A DNA stretch of 64,000 nucleotides from Odiellus spinosus (lineage: Eukaryota; Arthropoda; Arachnida; Opiliones; Phalangiidae), in contig OY987238.1 of NCBI GenBank assembly GCA_963920705.1, forward strand, positions 14,068,183 to 14,132,182. Reading direction: 5' to 3'. Position 1 is the first letter of the stretch. Every line of letters starts with the position of its first letter. The notes below the pieces were generated by a model. It saw only the letters and a list, made by a program, of their open reading frames with translations, was not told where the DNA came from and did not search any database. Both the position numbers and the translations under genes were made by a program. Positions 34,052 through 53,618 of the stretch are shown here, one piece after another.

Positions 34052-36364
34052 GAAGAGCGTATAATTTTTTTTTTTTACGTTTAACATAATTGTTCGATAT
34101 AAAAACCCTTAGAATTATTAAAATTATATATTAATATTATACAATAATATTAATTTCACTTCTATGCGAATTAATATTGCAATTGAATAATATTATATCT
34201 GTACTTATATAGATAAGTTTTTTTTCGTCGGCTTTTTTTCAAAGCAAATCGTAATTAAATTAATAAACCCATAATCATTAAGGGGGAAATGGAACGCATC
34301 GGAACACTTTGATCGGAGGTTTCCTATGGATTTATATCAAAAGATGTTTTTCAACCAAATTCTCAAATAAAAAACAAAAAAGGATTCTTTCGAATCAAAT
34401 GTTAATTCAAGTAGAAATTAAATGTCCAAAATTAAATAACTTTAGAACCAATAAAATGATTAAATGTAAAGAATGTAAAAATCAAATTAAAAGATTGTAA
34501 GAACCAAATGTCCAAATCAAAAGGATTTTTTTAAAACTCGTGCATGAGAGGGGTGATAACTTTTTTGGCTATTTTTTAGTGATGGCTATGACGTAAGCCT
34601 AGGTCTTTGCTGATATTATTAAGCTGCCGGGCGTTGTTTATTTTTAATATAAACTTTTGATAAAATATTGATTTAAACTAGAAATTAATTGGTTACGCAG
34701 TTGGCATTTATAGAAAGAAAAAATATTTGACACTTACTTTTATTAAAAATCAATCACGGCAAAGATCTTGAGAATTGCTTGACAATGATATGACGTCACT
34801 CTTATTTCAATCAGTTCGCTACAAAAAAAAGTGATGTTAGTTTTACAGTTAATATTTCCTGTAAAAGATGTTAATTCTAATGTAATTCGTTTTCAACCAA
34901 TAGGAGAACCTATTTTTGTTGATAATAAATAAGAATATTTCCTTATTCGACAATTGTCCAATTATTATTATTATTATTGGGACTTTTTTAAAAATTATCA
35001 TGGAAGTTATTTTTCTTATCAGAGATTTGAAAAAAATCTCAGACAATGTGTTTTGTGCCTACTTTCCGAAGAACATTTTCTCCAATTAAATTTAATTAAA
35101 CTTAAGTAATATATATAAAATTGACTTTTAATTAATTTATCATTAAAGGTCACTATATATTTCAACCACAATAATACATATTGTAATTAATTCTCTTATA
35201 TATAATATTAAACACTTAATTACACTTTTTTACAATACTTACAAAATATATTTATAGTAGATTTTTGCATAATCATTCGTGTAATAAGCGCGCGAAAGGA
35301 AATTCTAATGAAAACGACCTTATTACGTGATTGCAAATAGGTTTTTTTTTTACTTTTGTTTTAAACATGCGCTTAAAATATTTATATTTCAAGCGCTTTA
35401 ATGTTTCGCGTCATTAATTAACCTGGATATACACATTGACCAATTTTAAGCGATTCTCGTTTAGTTGCGAGCTTACGTCAATATCTTTCGCGTCAAAACG
35501 ATCGTCAGTACGCGACGCGACGCATCAAAACGGCCTAGTCTGTACGCGCCTCTCAGCCACATTTACAATAACTTCGAATATTTTCGGAGTTTCAAGAAAT
35601 TGATTCGTGAAAATAATATTTCCCATTCACACGACTTTAGAGAAACGTTTTAATACGGGTTTAAATCAATTCCAAGGCCTAGTATGAACGCGGCTAAATT
35701 GTAAATTTTAAGTAGGACCCAAATCCACTCAAATTGTCCTCGAAAACAAACGAAAAAGGTCTCAAAATCTTCTCAAAAGTGTGCCTCAATTTAGTGTCGG
35801 GAGGGATAGACTCGGGGTCACTTTAAGTTTTGGAAAAAATTAAGTGCTTACTAGCGCCATCTCGTATCAGAGAATGCAGGACGCCAGAAATTCTCCGGTA
35901 GAAGCGTGATTCCCATTTCATCATTTACCTCACAGCGTTCATTTAATTAATTTTTGGTAGAGTATGAGATGACCTTTTGACATAGTCAATATTAGGACAT
36001 CATCCAGGAGTGATTAACCTCGTACGGGACCTCTTAAAAGTCACAAAAATCCCCATCCTTTGAATTAGGGTTAATGGAGGGTGTAAAATAAACACACTAA
36101 GGTTCGTAGGTAAATTTATAGTAACTGTAATAACCAATAGGAAGCGGCGCTATTATTATCGTCCATTACGTTACGCAAACCCAGTTAAAATCACTCATGG
36201 ATGAACTCCGGACCTCGCACGTCGCAATTCAACCACGACAATTCGAAAAAAGCCTAAAAAAGGCAATGTTGGGTAGGGTAACTCAAAAGCCCTCCCGTAT
36301 TAAGTTCACATCCTTTAACTTACAGTCGTGTTAAAACTATTCCCTCTCTTCAGTAGAACCGAAT
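34052..36364. other. Intergenic, nothing recognised
   Basis: AT-rich DNA upstream of the 3' end of the FAM234-like gene. A segment at 35663-35694 (around GGCCTAGTATGAACGCG) recurs in inverted form at about 45138-45173, so it is part of a dispersed repeat. I found no exon. Confidence 0.4.
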
Positions 36365-39300
36365 TCAATCCTTCTCTAAGGGTTTTGGCAAAAACACGCA
36401 ATCTCCTTTGTTTCCGAGATAAGCGGTCCATCCTTGTTGTTGAAACGGTAACAAACCGGGACACACCGTTTTCGAATCACTATCGTCGCAAAAGCAAGTC
36501 AGTCTCGTTCTGTAGACGGTCATTTGACCCATTTGACGATCGAAAGGATTGTATTGCGGCATTTCATCAAAAGTGTCTTCGGAATAATGTCCAGATTCTT
36601 TTAAACACTCTATGGTTACCGCTTCTTCAAAGGCGTCGTTGTCCAGTCCTTCGTAAGGGCCTTGGCGAATGAAAAACATTTTTTTTATTAAGTATGACAG
36701 CCTTAGATTTTGTTTTTCTATTTGCCTATTGAGGTTAAAGTTCATATGATAATCGAATCAAGAATTAAGGATGTTAAAGTACCTTTTTCGAACCTTTCGT
36801 GTTGATCTCTCATTCTTTCGGCTATACATCGTTGATCTTTGGGGAAAAGTAATTGCGTATTTGCTGGATAGAACCAAAAGGTGGCGTACACGACGTCTAC
36901 GCTATGAGGACTGTTAGCACCCTTACCGAATGATGGCGCTAAAGTTCCTGTTAAGGGAAATTAAACCATATCAAAAGTCCATCACTTTATTCCATAAAAG
37001 TAAACGCCCCGTAGCTTAAAACTTATCAGCAAAGGTCCAGTTTTGCCCATTACACAATACTTAAAACTAAACTGAAATAATCAAAAAAATTGTTTACCAG
37101 TTGATATTGTTCTTTGAATTCCACCTCCATCGTGAGCTCCCACGTGTCGTTTACTTAGTTTCCTCGATCCGCGAGATCTTTCTAAAATTTATCCAGGATT
37201 TCAGTTTGCGTATCTACTTTAATAATCAGTTAATCGTTGACTTACCTCGATCATTATAGTCCCGTTTATCCCAAGTACTCGAGTGACCTCTCCTTCCGTA
37301 TTTGCGTTCATATCCCGGTCTTCTACTTCGATACGAAGAAGGAAAAGAGTTGGGTAGCAAAGGCGCCTCTCCGGGACTCATCCAAGAATTGGACGCGGCC
37401 GGTTCTTGGTTTAAATCGGCGCCGTAGTATCTATTGTCCTCGTTGTAACCGTAATCTACCGAAGGTGGTGGTCGTAGTCTTCTCGGTGAGGCAAAATAAC
37501 CACCGCTACTTACGTCGCTTCCAACACGATCTGGGTTTAACGAAGGATATCTGGATTCAGCGTTAATTGGGTAACGATTCATGCCGCCTCGAATCACGTG
37601 ATCATCGTTGTAATTAGGTCTTCTAGGTTTTTCTCGTTGGATACCATCCATATAGTTTTGACTTTGTCTCGAAGGCGCGTCTGGTTTGATAAATGTATCG
37701 TCTTCAACTGGTTGCGTCCTTTGTACGTAGTATTTGTAACTAGGTAATAATTCGGGATGATTTTCCAAGTAATTAAGTCCAATTGACGTGTAGTTTAACT
37801 GGTTACCGAACTCTTGGTCCTTTTTGTAATCTTAATCGAAGTTTTATACGTAATGATTAATTTAAAAATTTAAGAACTTTGAAATCTTACCAGAATCATA
37901 GACAATTGTTCCGGGAACTTCGGTATGACGAGTCATCGCGTACATTCTAGTAAAAAGTTTCTCTTTAAACCGAAGTTTACAAAAATCTGATCTTGATAAA
38001 GCGTGAACAGTCGTTCCTATGTTAAAATAAAGATTTATTTCGTGACGTTTTAAATAAGCCTTGGTTTTAAATTTTTACCTTGTAAGAAATCAAATTCCAA
38101 TTCTTTGTCAGTATAGTCTCCGTGACAATCAGCGACCCAATAAAGAAATACGTCATTTCCGTATCCTTCCGCGCTGATAACTAATGGAGAAGATTGAGTA
38201 CCAACGACCATCCTAACTGGTTCATCCATTAAAGGTTCTCCGGTCGCTCCGTCCAATACGGTTGTTTGAGTGTAATAATAGATAGGAAAACCTGGTCCAG
38301 TTTGATAATTAACAATGAAATCGGGAATTGAATCGTTGTTGTAGTATCCGACACCAGGTGTGCTGAACAATATCGTAAGTAAATTATATTTTAACATAAG
38401 TCTATGAAATAAAGTGATGGACTTTTCTTAATAGATAGAGAAATGAAAAAAAAACCTGAAAAAGCGCCATCTAACGGCCCAAAAGTACGAACTAAAACCA
38501 CGTGACCACGAGTCAATTATTTTTCAATATAGCAGGCACTCTTACCCGCACTGTTTTTGCCGTTAGAGGAAGCCAGGTTTAGTCATTATTCTTTATCAGA
38601 AGCCGATGAAACCCTCCTTTGAAGTCTACTACTCCAATGTTCCATATAGCGCTCCTCTCTGTATGGGTAAAATTCCCAATTTTACGAGTTAGAAGGGGTC
38701 CTACTTCATCCCCCCTGTCTACGGAAAATTGGAAATTCTCTCTCCACAAACGACGACGTTTTTTGGACGAACTCCGAGGCTGCTAGAGATATTCGCTCGA
38801 CGAACTCCCGCTCCGAAAACATCTACCGTTAGGAGGCGTACGAATCGCGCCTTTTGAGAATAACCCATACAGAGAGGGGTAGACAAGACCAGGGAGTAAT
38901 AGACTTCAAAGGAGGGTTTCATCGGCTTCTGTCTTTATCTATTAAGATTAGTGTTCGATGTTAACGTAATTAACCTGTAGGTCTCGGATGAATTGAATTT
39001 TGTATACCATAACTGTTCGAAAGTTAGTCCATTAAAGGCGAAGACAGTTGAATTAAACATTGCCATGACAATATCGGACACACCATCTTCAGTGATGTCA
39101 ACCAAAACGGGAGGTGTCATCACGCCTTTAAATGAATCGTTGTAAATCGCTTTCGCCTACGTATTACCAAGAAAAGAAATTTAGAAAATATATTTTTTGA
39201 AGTGATGTCGTCACTGATTCTCGTGAAAAACCAGCGTCACTTTACGATGTAGTGAATATAGAAATTGACCTTTTGAATATGACCCATCAGTAAATCAAAC

Positions 39301-41258
39301 AACGATATGCACCATAAAGATCCCCCGTGTGTTTCGCCTCCAGTTCCAAATAAAATTAATTCAGAACCTGCGTATTAAATCAATTTTTTGTTTTAATACG
39401 AATGTAATTTAAGTTAATTTAATTATAAGTTAAAGGGAAGGTGAAGAAGAAAATGAAGTGCTTTTAGTTTAAAAAACATTTCATTCTCCCTTTAAGGTAA
39501 AGATTACCATCAGGATGAACCAATCTCTGAGGAGAATAATAGCTTTCTCTTTTATCAGGAACTTCGACCCATTTGATGACGCGTCCAGTCTTGGCACTCA
39601 TAACGATGATTCTGCCGATTAATCTGGTTAAACTACCCGGTTCCTTCATTGGATCGCCTCCGTGGACGACAACCAAATCGGGTATTTGGTCTAAATCTAC
39701 GTCGCGAACGAACAATGGTGTATAAAAATTGGACGTTTTAACTATAACATCTTCATCAATTAATTTCCATATCACGTGACCATCTACGCCGCTCACGGCT
39801 AGAAGACCCTGTTTCAAATAAATCAAAGTTAAAAAGTTAATTTAAAAATAAATAAAATAACAAAAAGTCCGGTTCCTGTGGGCGCGGAGTGAAGAGAGAT
39901 CGTTTTTCATCACTAGACCGTCAGATTTTTTATTGGCTGGCTTTTTTGCGAGAAATATGGTTCAAAATAGAAATAATCTTACAGCCATTCTTCCTCCACC
40001 AATACAATCCTTTATAGCGTCATTATCCAAGTCTTCGTTGCAATTTAAGCCGAATATTTCGTGCGCCGTGTAATGCCTCCACAATTCCCGACCCGTTTTA
40101 CCGTCTAAGGCTAGGAGACCACCTCCGCATTCACGCACACCCGAAAAGTAAACTTCGCAGACAATTGGTGGATATGAAAAGGCATCGGCACCTATAAAAA
40201 TGAACACACGATTCTAATACCATAAGTATATTTAAAAGTTAGTATGACATAAATCCCAAAGATCACGCTATAGTCTTTGAAAACGTTTATAATATTCTTA
40301 GAAAGGTCAAATAGTAAAATTTTGAGGTCAAAGTACATCTCTCAACATATCTCTATGTTGTTGAAGCCGAATTGGTTTAAAATTGGTTTCCGAAGCAGTT
40401 TCGAGAAATCGATTCTGGTTCACCGTTTCAAAACGTTTGAATCCCATCAGTTATAGGTTTGGTAAACTTTATTTCGCGCTAACTCTAATTTAATTCTAAT
40501 TAAATATTTAAGTATTTACCAGTTCCAAATCCCATGACGATGTCGTCAATTCCATCAGAATTTATGTCTAACAGTCTAAGAGCTGATTCGGTAGTAAGCG
40601 TTGGAAAAGTGTGAGCCCAAACTTCTTCGACGCTAATATTATTCAAAGGCTTATAGTTTCTAGTTAGAGAATCGCTAACACTAGTTCTTTGTCCTTGATT
40701 ATGGTGTATTGCAGTGTCGCTATAGCGAAGACGCTCCATAAATGTGTTGATGACTAAAACTACCAGCGCAATGATTCCTGGAAGCCAAAATGAAAAATAT
40801 CATTAGAGATGAAATTCACTTCAGCACGTAACTATTAACAATGGACACTTGACGAATAACAATTTTAACCTGACGTTCACAGAAGTAGGAAATAAAAAAA
40901 CACGACTATTCCCTGAAATGTTTGCCGTTAGAGTACGCTTATGAACCCCGTGTTTTGTTATGGTTCCGTTCTAGGTCCACCATACTTGAAACTAACCTAA
41001 AATTGCTCCTAGCGCGATGAGTGTATACATCAATGGCCCCCAAATGACTCTGAAGGCCGGAACCTTTCTAACTTTGGCGTGTACTAGATCATTGTTATTT
41101 TTATGAGATCTGTTTCTCGGGGCCATTAAAGGTTTATTAACCCCATTCTCTTCGAAAGAGCCTCCTGGTCTTCCGCTTCTGGTAAAAACTTCGTCATCGG
41201 TCAAATCTTCCTCGTCATCCAATCCGTCCAATTCTTTTAAGTCTTTGTACGATGTCAT
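36365..41258 (-). CDS. FAM234-like single-pass membrane protein with FG-GAP repeats
   Basis: Twelve exons: 41258-40997, 40777-40520, 40191-39983, 39808-39508, 39367-39270, 39156-38975, 38362-38079, 38016-37891, 37830-37246, 37181-37098, 36947-36783, 36660-36365. All phases agree, giving 949 residues. The N-terminus is acidic and cytoplasmic-looking (LDGLDDEEDLTDDE). One membrane segment spans about residues 76-99, so most of the protein would be outside the cell or in the lumen. FG-GAP/beta-propeller motifs follow: DINSDGIDDIVMGFG, NEDLDNDAIKDC, DVDLDQIPDLVVVHG and DITEDGVSDIVMAMF. This order matches FAM234A/B (ITFG3), whose biochemical role is unclear. The last 300 residues include an Arg/Pro/Tyr-rich stretch and a conserved-looking end (HDGGGIQRTISTGTLAPSFG). 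The start is uncertain: the frame stays open upstream to an acceptor at 41464-41465 without an ATG, so an upstream coding exon could exist. Confidence 0.88.
38597..38931. mobile_element. MITE family A, copy 2, in FAM234-like intron 6
   Basis: This 335-bp copy of the element at 33714 has ends CAGAAGCCGATGAAACCCTC and GGCTTCTG. The duplication TCTTTAT lies at 38590-38596 and 38932-38938. It lies between exons 6 and 7, outside the splice sites. Confidence 0.92.
39430..39495. mobile_element. Tiny TTAA-ended MITE next to a splice donor
   Basis: A 66-bp segment starts TTAAAGGGAAGGTGAAG and ends TTCATTCTCCCTTTAA, matching the ends of the TTAA MITE family found at 56557 and 59063. Its edge is 12 bp from the exon 4 donor of the FAM234-like gene (39508). 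Confidence 0.6.
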
Positions 41259-47795
<6,537 letters not shown>

Positions 47796-48165
47796 AAAGG
47801 GAGAATGAAACCTAAAACGTGATTTTTTTTATCGATTCCTTATCGTTTAAATAACCCTAATCCAACAGTAAAATAAAAATACAAAAAAATATTAAATTGG
47901 AAATAAATTAAAAACTTAACCCGAAAAATATACTTAGCTGGTTTCACGGAGATCACCCGACCAATGACATTGATCGATGGCTCTAATATGGGAAATACTG
48001 GATCTCCATGATCAATGGTTACTAGTCCTTATAGGAGGAGTTCGTGTGATCTCCATGAATCCAGCTAAGCCTATTTTTTGGGTAAGTTTTAAATTTATTT
48101 CTAGTTTAATATTTGTTTGTAATTTTTATTACTGTTGGTTTAGAACTTTTTAAACGATAGTTATT
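47796..48165. mobile_element. TTAA MITE family B, 3'-truncated copy
   Basis: It starts TTAAAGGGAGAATGAAACCT and contains the family's inner palindrome (GGAGATC...GATCTCCATG around 47950-48060) and TAAGTTTTAAATTTATTTCT. It stops after TTTTTAAACGATAG without the expected closing CATTCTCCCTTTAA. Confidence 0.75.
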
Positions 48166-48187
48166 AACATTGGATGAACACCTAGTA

Positions 48188-48312
48188 TTCATAAGCGCTC
48201 ACTAACGGCAAATCCACACTGTTCGTCTTTCTAATCTTTATCCACAGCAGACACGCAAGAAGTTTTGTTAGTTTACCCTCACTGTTTTGGCCGTTATAGG
48301 AAGCTTATGAAC
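48188..48312. repeat. Short inverted-repeat element
   Basis: Left end TTCATAAGCGCTCACTAACG and right end complementing TTCATAAGCTTCCTATAACG form an imperfect inverted pair of about 30 bp around 65 bp of loop. Similar ends occur near 40925 and 38545 (TTGCCGTTAGAG), so the family is dispersed. Confidence 0.6.
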
Positions 48313-50122
48313 ACACGCAAGATACATCTTTTTCTATCAACGCGTTCATTGTTTTATAATCTTAGCTTTAATTATATTAAATCATTTTTTCTAGCCTTTA
48401 TTATCCCTTTAAATTTAAAGCAGTTAAAAAGCAGTTGAGTATTACACGGGTCGGCATTTTACTTTGATATTCCATCTCTCTAGAGCGTTTGCCGTGTTGG
48501 TAAACACGCGTGGGCCAACTTTACGAGCGCGCCAGTTCACAAACAAAAGATCCCTTTACGGGCCAACAGCGAAGTTCTATAACTCGCGTCCCGGTAGCTT
48601 TACACTACTATCGTAAGCTAAGAAAGCCCTATTACCTCATTCCTTACAGTGTCAGGTAATATCGTTAAAAACGAGCCACGTGTTGCCTCGTAAAAAAAAA
48701 GTCTTCTTCAACACCTTCGCCATCCTCCCCTAAAGTTTGTACACCTCTCGCCTCTCGCACCTCCCTTCTCCAATAATTGCGCGTCTTAAAGCGAAATAAT
48801 GGTATTTAAAGAAAAACACATTTTTCCAGGTTTAAATTAATTAAGTCAGGTTCACATTAGCTTTTTTTAACCGTTTGGAAACAGTTTGAAATGTTTAAAA
48901 TTGAGTACCTTTCAATGTAATAAGTCTGTTTCTCTACAAAATTTTACAGTTTAACTGTTTAAATCTAGATTTTCATCTAACCATCGTTAACAGGCTTCGA
49001 TTGACAGAAAAGGGAACATATAAATTGATTTTATATAAGCTTCTCTTGGAAAAACGAAAGAGTTCGCTTAATGCGAACGAGACTTTAAAGTGACGATGTT
49101 AATGATTTTTCATGAATTATAAATTGAATTTGTAGCTAGCATTTTCGAATATAATGTTAAAAAACGATTCGCAACATCATTAATCTCATTTCAGATACGA
49201 ACTACGTCATCAAGGTGTAAAATTAAAAATATGTTATGTTTTCTTAAAAACGCGTCAACCCAGAGGGACGAGGTGTAATATTTTGAATACTATAGTATAT
49301 ATCAGAAAATAAAAATAAATAGAAAAGGGTGTCACCCTCACTTTAAAAATAATCTTATTTCCAATTACAGCATTTTTCCAACAAATGGTCCAAAAACCTC
49401 CCCAGTTATGGTGTACTTATATTTCGAAACCCCTCTAAGTTTTTAAAAAGGGAGTGGTTTAGAGGGTCCTGATTTAACCAATGACCTTCGCTAAAATAAT
49501 ATCTTTAAAAGACGACCGGAACTGGATGGGGACAGAGAAGTAGCCAAGAAGGGGGATAGACCCAAAAACACCCCATCTTTCTTACAAGCATAGAGTAGAG
49601 AGTACACGGACACTATAGCAATCTTCATAACCTAGAGAGAAACTCGAAGATTTTGGACATCACAGATACTCTTTATCTCGCTTCCCCCTAGACTTTAGAA
49701 AATAGATCCCAAAGCACCCTTTTATGGATTCAAACCTTTCCTAACAGTCAGTGGTGAGGTTTGTCGGGGGCGACAAGTATTAAATGAATTTAACTAAACA
49801 ACGCGAGACATTGAAATTTATCGAAGTGTCGATAAATTCTGAACATCACTAAATAAATTTAATGATATTAAATTTAACTTTAAATCGGGAAATATCTGTT
49901 CGTAAAATTTGACAAATTTTGATCCAAATTTTAAATTTAATTGGTTTTAAATTAAATTTAATTACGAGTCAAATTTAACAAACTTTTAAAAACAACTCGA
50001 AGAGAAAATTTACAAGTGATTGTCGGGAAAATTAATCGTCAAGTATTAAATTTTAGTCGGAATCGGAAAATTTTGCTACAACTCGCGACTTATCACAAAA
50101 CTGAGTCGGAAATCGCGGCCGA
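48313..50122 (+). other. Upstream region of the T-box gene
   Basis: The 1.8 kb before the T-box ATG include a GC-richer patch near 48480-48760 and AT-rich DNA after it. A short motif CGCGTCAACCCAGAGG at about 49252 recurs near 58452 with similar flanks. No exon or clear core promoter was found. Confidence 0.4.
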
Positions 50123-53100
50123 ATGTTACTCGAAATGTCTCGAGCAGTGGTTAAAAATGACCCCTCCCCATCGTCACCAGTTACTAGTAATGTCACCACG
50201 CTTATTCAGTCATCGCGTCCCGAAGAAATTACTTATCAAGTCAGTGCCGGCTCATATCGCGATGAACATCATCAAAATATCAACGATTGTTCGGCGAGTG
50301 TCGGTGTTAAAGGAATTTTATCAGCGGTATCGGCTTCTAGTTCGGGTGCTACTTGCTCTAGTAATTACGAAGATATTTCAACGGCACGAAGTTTTTCGTC
50401 ACATCAAGATAGGAATTCTTACACCGTACCTAGTAATGGTAGCGTCATATTGGAAGAAGCCGATCTATGGGACAAATTTTACGGATGTCAAAACGAAATG
50501 ATTGTCACCAAATGTGGAAGGTAATTAAAACTATTTTTTAGTATAATTTGCAAGACATTTTGATTAATTAATTCACAAGTTCTAGACACTGAACATAAAT
50601 AAATAAAGTTTATTTATCTATTATCGAGATTTCGAAGCAATCAATTCATTATCGGGTCATTAACTATTAGTAATTAACTTATAGTTAATGACCTTAGGAT
50701 GGAGCGATTGCTTTGAAAAGTCGCCCATAAATAAATAAATTTATTAGTTAAAGTACAGTGTTTCCTCGCGAATTAAATTGTAATTAATCAAATTTGTAGC
50801 TTAAGAATATGGATTTTTAAATATAAGGTTTTAATTATATTCTAAATCTAAACATTTAATTTTTGAAAGTTAAGGAGTGAAATTGGTATTTTCAATTTTG
50901 CATCCGCGTGAAAAAATTTAATTAGGATTTTGTAAAAAAGTCTGTAACCAAAGGCTGTTATTTATATTAAATGATTTAAATTTGGATATTTCGCAGAAGA
51001 ATGTTTCCAGTTGTACAAGTAAACGTTCAAGGTTTAGAACCGAACTCGATGTATTCTTTGGTGTTAGAATTTTCTCAGTTGGGTTCGGGTCGATGGAAAT
51101 ACGTTAGCGGGAAATGGACTTCAAGCGGAAAAGCCGAGCCAGCTCCCCGCGAAGGTACTCTTTACGTACACCCAGACTCGCCCAATTTTGGAAACTTTTG
51201 GATGAAGGGCCCAGTTAATTTCGGAAGAGTTAAATTAACCAATAAGACTAATCCTCCACAAGGACAAGTACGTAAGAATAATCGTATCGAGATAATAGAA
51301 GATGAGATAGACTTTGTATCGCCAAGAACCTATTGAAATAAGTGAGAATATTGAAAAGGTATCATATGGTGTCATGACTTGATACTTTTCACGAGGATCG
51401 TCCGCTACTACTTTATAGGAAACACCCTTAAAATTGACACGAAATCTGATTCAATTCTAGCCTTGTTAAATTAGTTGAATTCAATTGGTCTATTTGATCG
51501 AATTCTGGACCAAATTTGACCTTGAACATTTTTATTGATAGGGTGATCCGAATTTTTTCTAAACTTGGTTTGACTCTCGCTACAATTCTATTATCTCGTT
51601 ATGATGTAATATATGTTTAACATTTAACACGTTTAACATAAAATAATACTTTGGATAAACAGATAGTACTAAACTCCCTTCACAAATATCAACCAATCGT
51701 GCACGTCGTCGGTGTTCAACCTGGTGTTCATTTGGGTGAAACCCCACCAATCATGAGCGCCACATTTCCGCAAACGCAATTCATCGCGGTTACAGCGTAC
51801 CAAAATGAAGAGGTATAACAATTATAAAATTAATTTGAATATTTAGAACCATAAAAATAAACCGAAGATATTCAAAAGTATTTGTTAAAAGGGTTCAGAG
51901 TTGCCAGACCCCAATTACCTATATGAAATAATTATTTACTTTAGATTACAGCCTTGAAAGTAACTCATAATCCATACGCCAAAGCGTTTCAGGAATCAAG
52001 AGACAGGTAATGAAGAATTAAAAATAATTATGAAAGTAGTTATGGATGTTTCATAAACAGATCGGAAGGATATATGTCTTCAACCGGAAGTTACGCCGGA
52101 AGCGGTAATACGCTGACAAACAATCCCAGATCTAATCGAAATAGTACTCCGAGTAATTCCAACGAATCACAATCGTACGATTCGCATCAGAACATCTATT
52201 GCCATCGAAGCGACACTCAATCGCCTACCAATTTGACCAACAGGACAGCTTACCCAACTAACACCACTACCAGACATCAACAGCCACCAACGGGTATAAC
52301 ACACTCTGACGTGTTAATTCAAAAATTCAGCCTACAAAATTGATAGAAACTATAACTGGAAAATATCTATTATAGGTTCTTGGTTCATTACGCCAGTGGG
52401 TGGTAGTCCATCGTTTTACCCCCATGGTTCCTCATCGAATAGTAATATGATCGTACCGGAAATAAACCTAACGTCTTCCGGAGGAAGTCCATCACATCAT
52501 AATTCGAAGGTTTCTTCGAACCCGCCTTTGCATAGAGTTCTTGGTCCTTATCCCCAACGAAATGTAAAAAGAGGTAGTCCAGAATGCAACCAATCACGTA
52601 AGTAATCTTGAGTTCGTCTTCCTGTATCGTGACGTAAACGAATTTCTCTTAACTTTAGCGTACCATCAATGTTCGCAAGCGTCATCTCCGTGCGTTTCCA
52701 TTAACGAAGCCAGCAACACGCCAACTAGAGTAACACCGGACTCTCCAGAATGTCACGAAGTGTCGGACAGTCCAGAAGCGGCGCAAGAAAACACCAACTT
52801 CACATCGTGTTCCTTCGCGAGTTCACCTTCCACAATTACTTCATCAGCCGCGACAAACGCTGATAATTACAGTTCCTACGTCACTGATTCGACAAATCCT
52901 GACGTATCTTCAGGATGGTCGCCTTCAACTCTTCATCATCATCCATTCGGACCTTTTCACCACCATCCTTTGCACCATTATTCTCCTCAGGGTGCTGCGG
53001 GTCCCGGTCATTTGCATCATCAAATTCAAATCAATCCTTGGGGATTCGCCGAAGATACCATAAGACCACATCCGGCTTTGTTATACGGTGTTTTTGGTAC

Positions 53101-53299
53101 CAGAAACGCATCTAGTACGGGAGTTGCCCAAACTGTGTTGGCTAATGCTAGAGACTATTTTCAATCGGATTCAACTGGTAGCGTTTGCGAAGGTGATTCC
53201 CCGCCAAACGCGTCATCGCTACAAGAATCGACTCATTCAACTCCATCGAGGTCGCAAAATCAGTGGAGTCCAATTTCACCCGGTTCTTCGGGAAGTTAA
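50123..53299 (+). CDS. T-box transcription factor, Brachyury-like
   Basis: Seven exons: 50123-50520, 50997-51267, 51663-51812, 51945-52006, 52061-52293, 52376-52597, 52659-53299. All phases agree, giving 658 residues. A Ser/Thr-rich N-terminus is followed by the T-box, about residues 115-294: [86 protein letters not shown] and NPYAKAF. NEMIVTK-x-GRRMFP and YQNEEITALK are typical of Brachyury. Other stretches depart from it: [15 protein letters not shown] where Brachyury has EWVPGGKPE, and an unusual loop [20 protein letters not shown]. The C-terminus is rich in Ser, His ([15 protein letters not shown]) and Asn, without a known domain. It should bind T-site DNA in the nucleus and control embryonic patterning. 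A Brachyury paralogue or lineage-specific T-box is possible. AATAAA at 54193-54198 is a possible poly(A) signal. Confidence 0.9.
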
Positions 53300-53337
53300 A
53301 TGTTTACATGGATTGTAATAATTAAACTAAATTGGCT

Positions 53338-53618
53338 CAAGGAGGATTAGACAAGGAGAAGAAATGTGGGGACGGCGCGGTTCCTACTGCGTCGGCCTAA
53401 ACTCCCACTCTGGGAGAACGGGGGTAGAGACGTTTCGTGGTAAAATGTTGTCGCGTGGGTAAAACGAATCCTTTATGAGACGCGCTAGCTAGCGACCACG
53501 TGACAACAGTTTACCTCGAGAATTTCCTATCCCCCCTTTCCACCCGAGTGGGAGGTTGGCTCTTCTCTCTCTAACTCAACGCAGCCCCACATTTCCTCTC
53601 CTTGTCTAATCCTCCTTG
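53338..53618. mobile_element. MITE family C in the T-box 3' UTR
   Basis: The ends CAAGGAGGATTAGACAAGGA (left) and the complement (right) match over 34 bp with one difference. A 7-bp duplication ATTGGCT lies at 53331-53337 and 53619-53625. The 281-bp element starts 39 bp past the T-box stop, so it is probably transcribed in the 3' UTR, where the ends could pair. Confidence 0.9.

Noticed and set aside
38719-38922. ORF in the FAM234-like intron
   Set aside because: It lies entirely in a family A MITE. The same peptide stretches occur at 59180 and 61136 in other copies.
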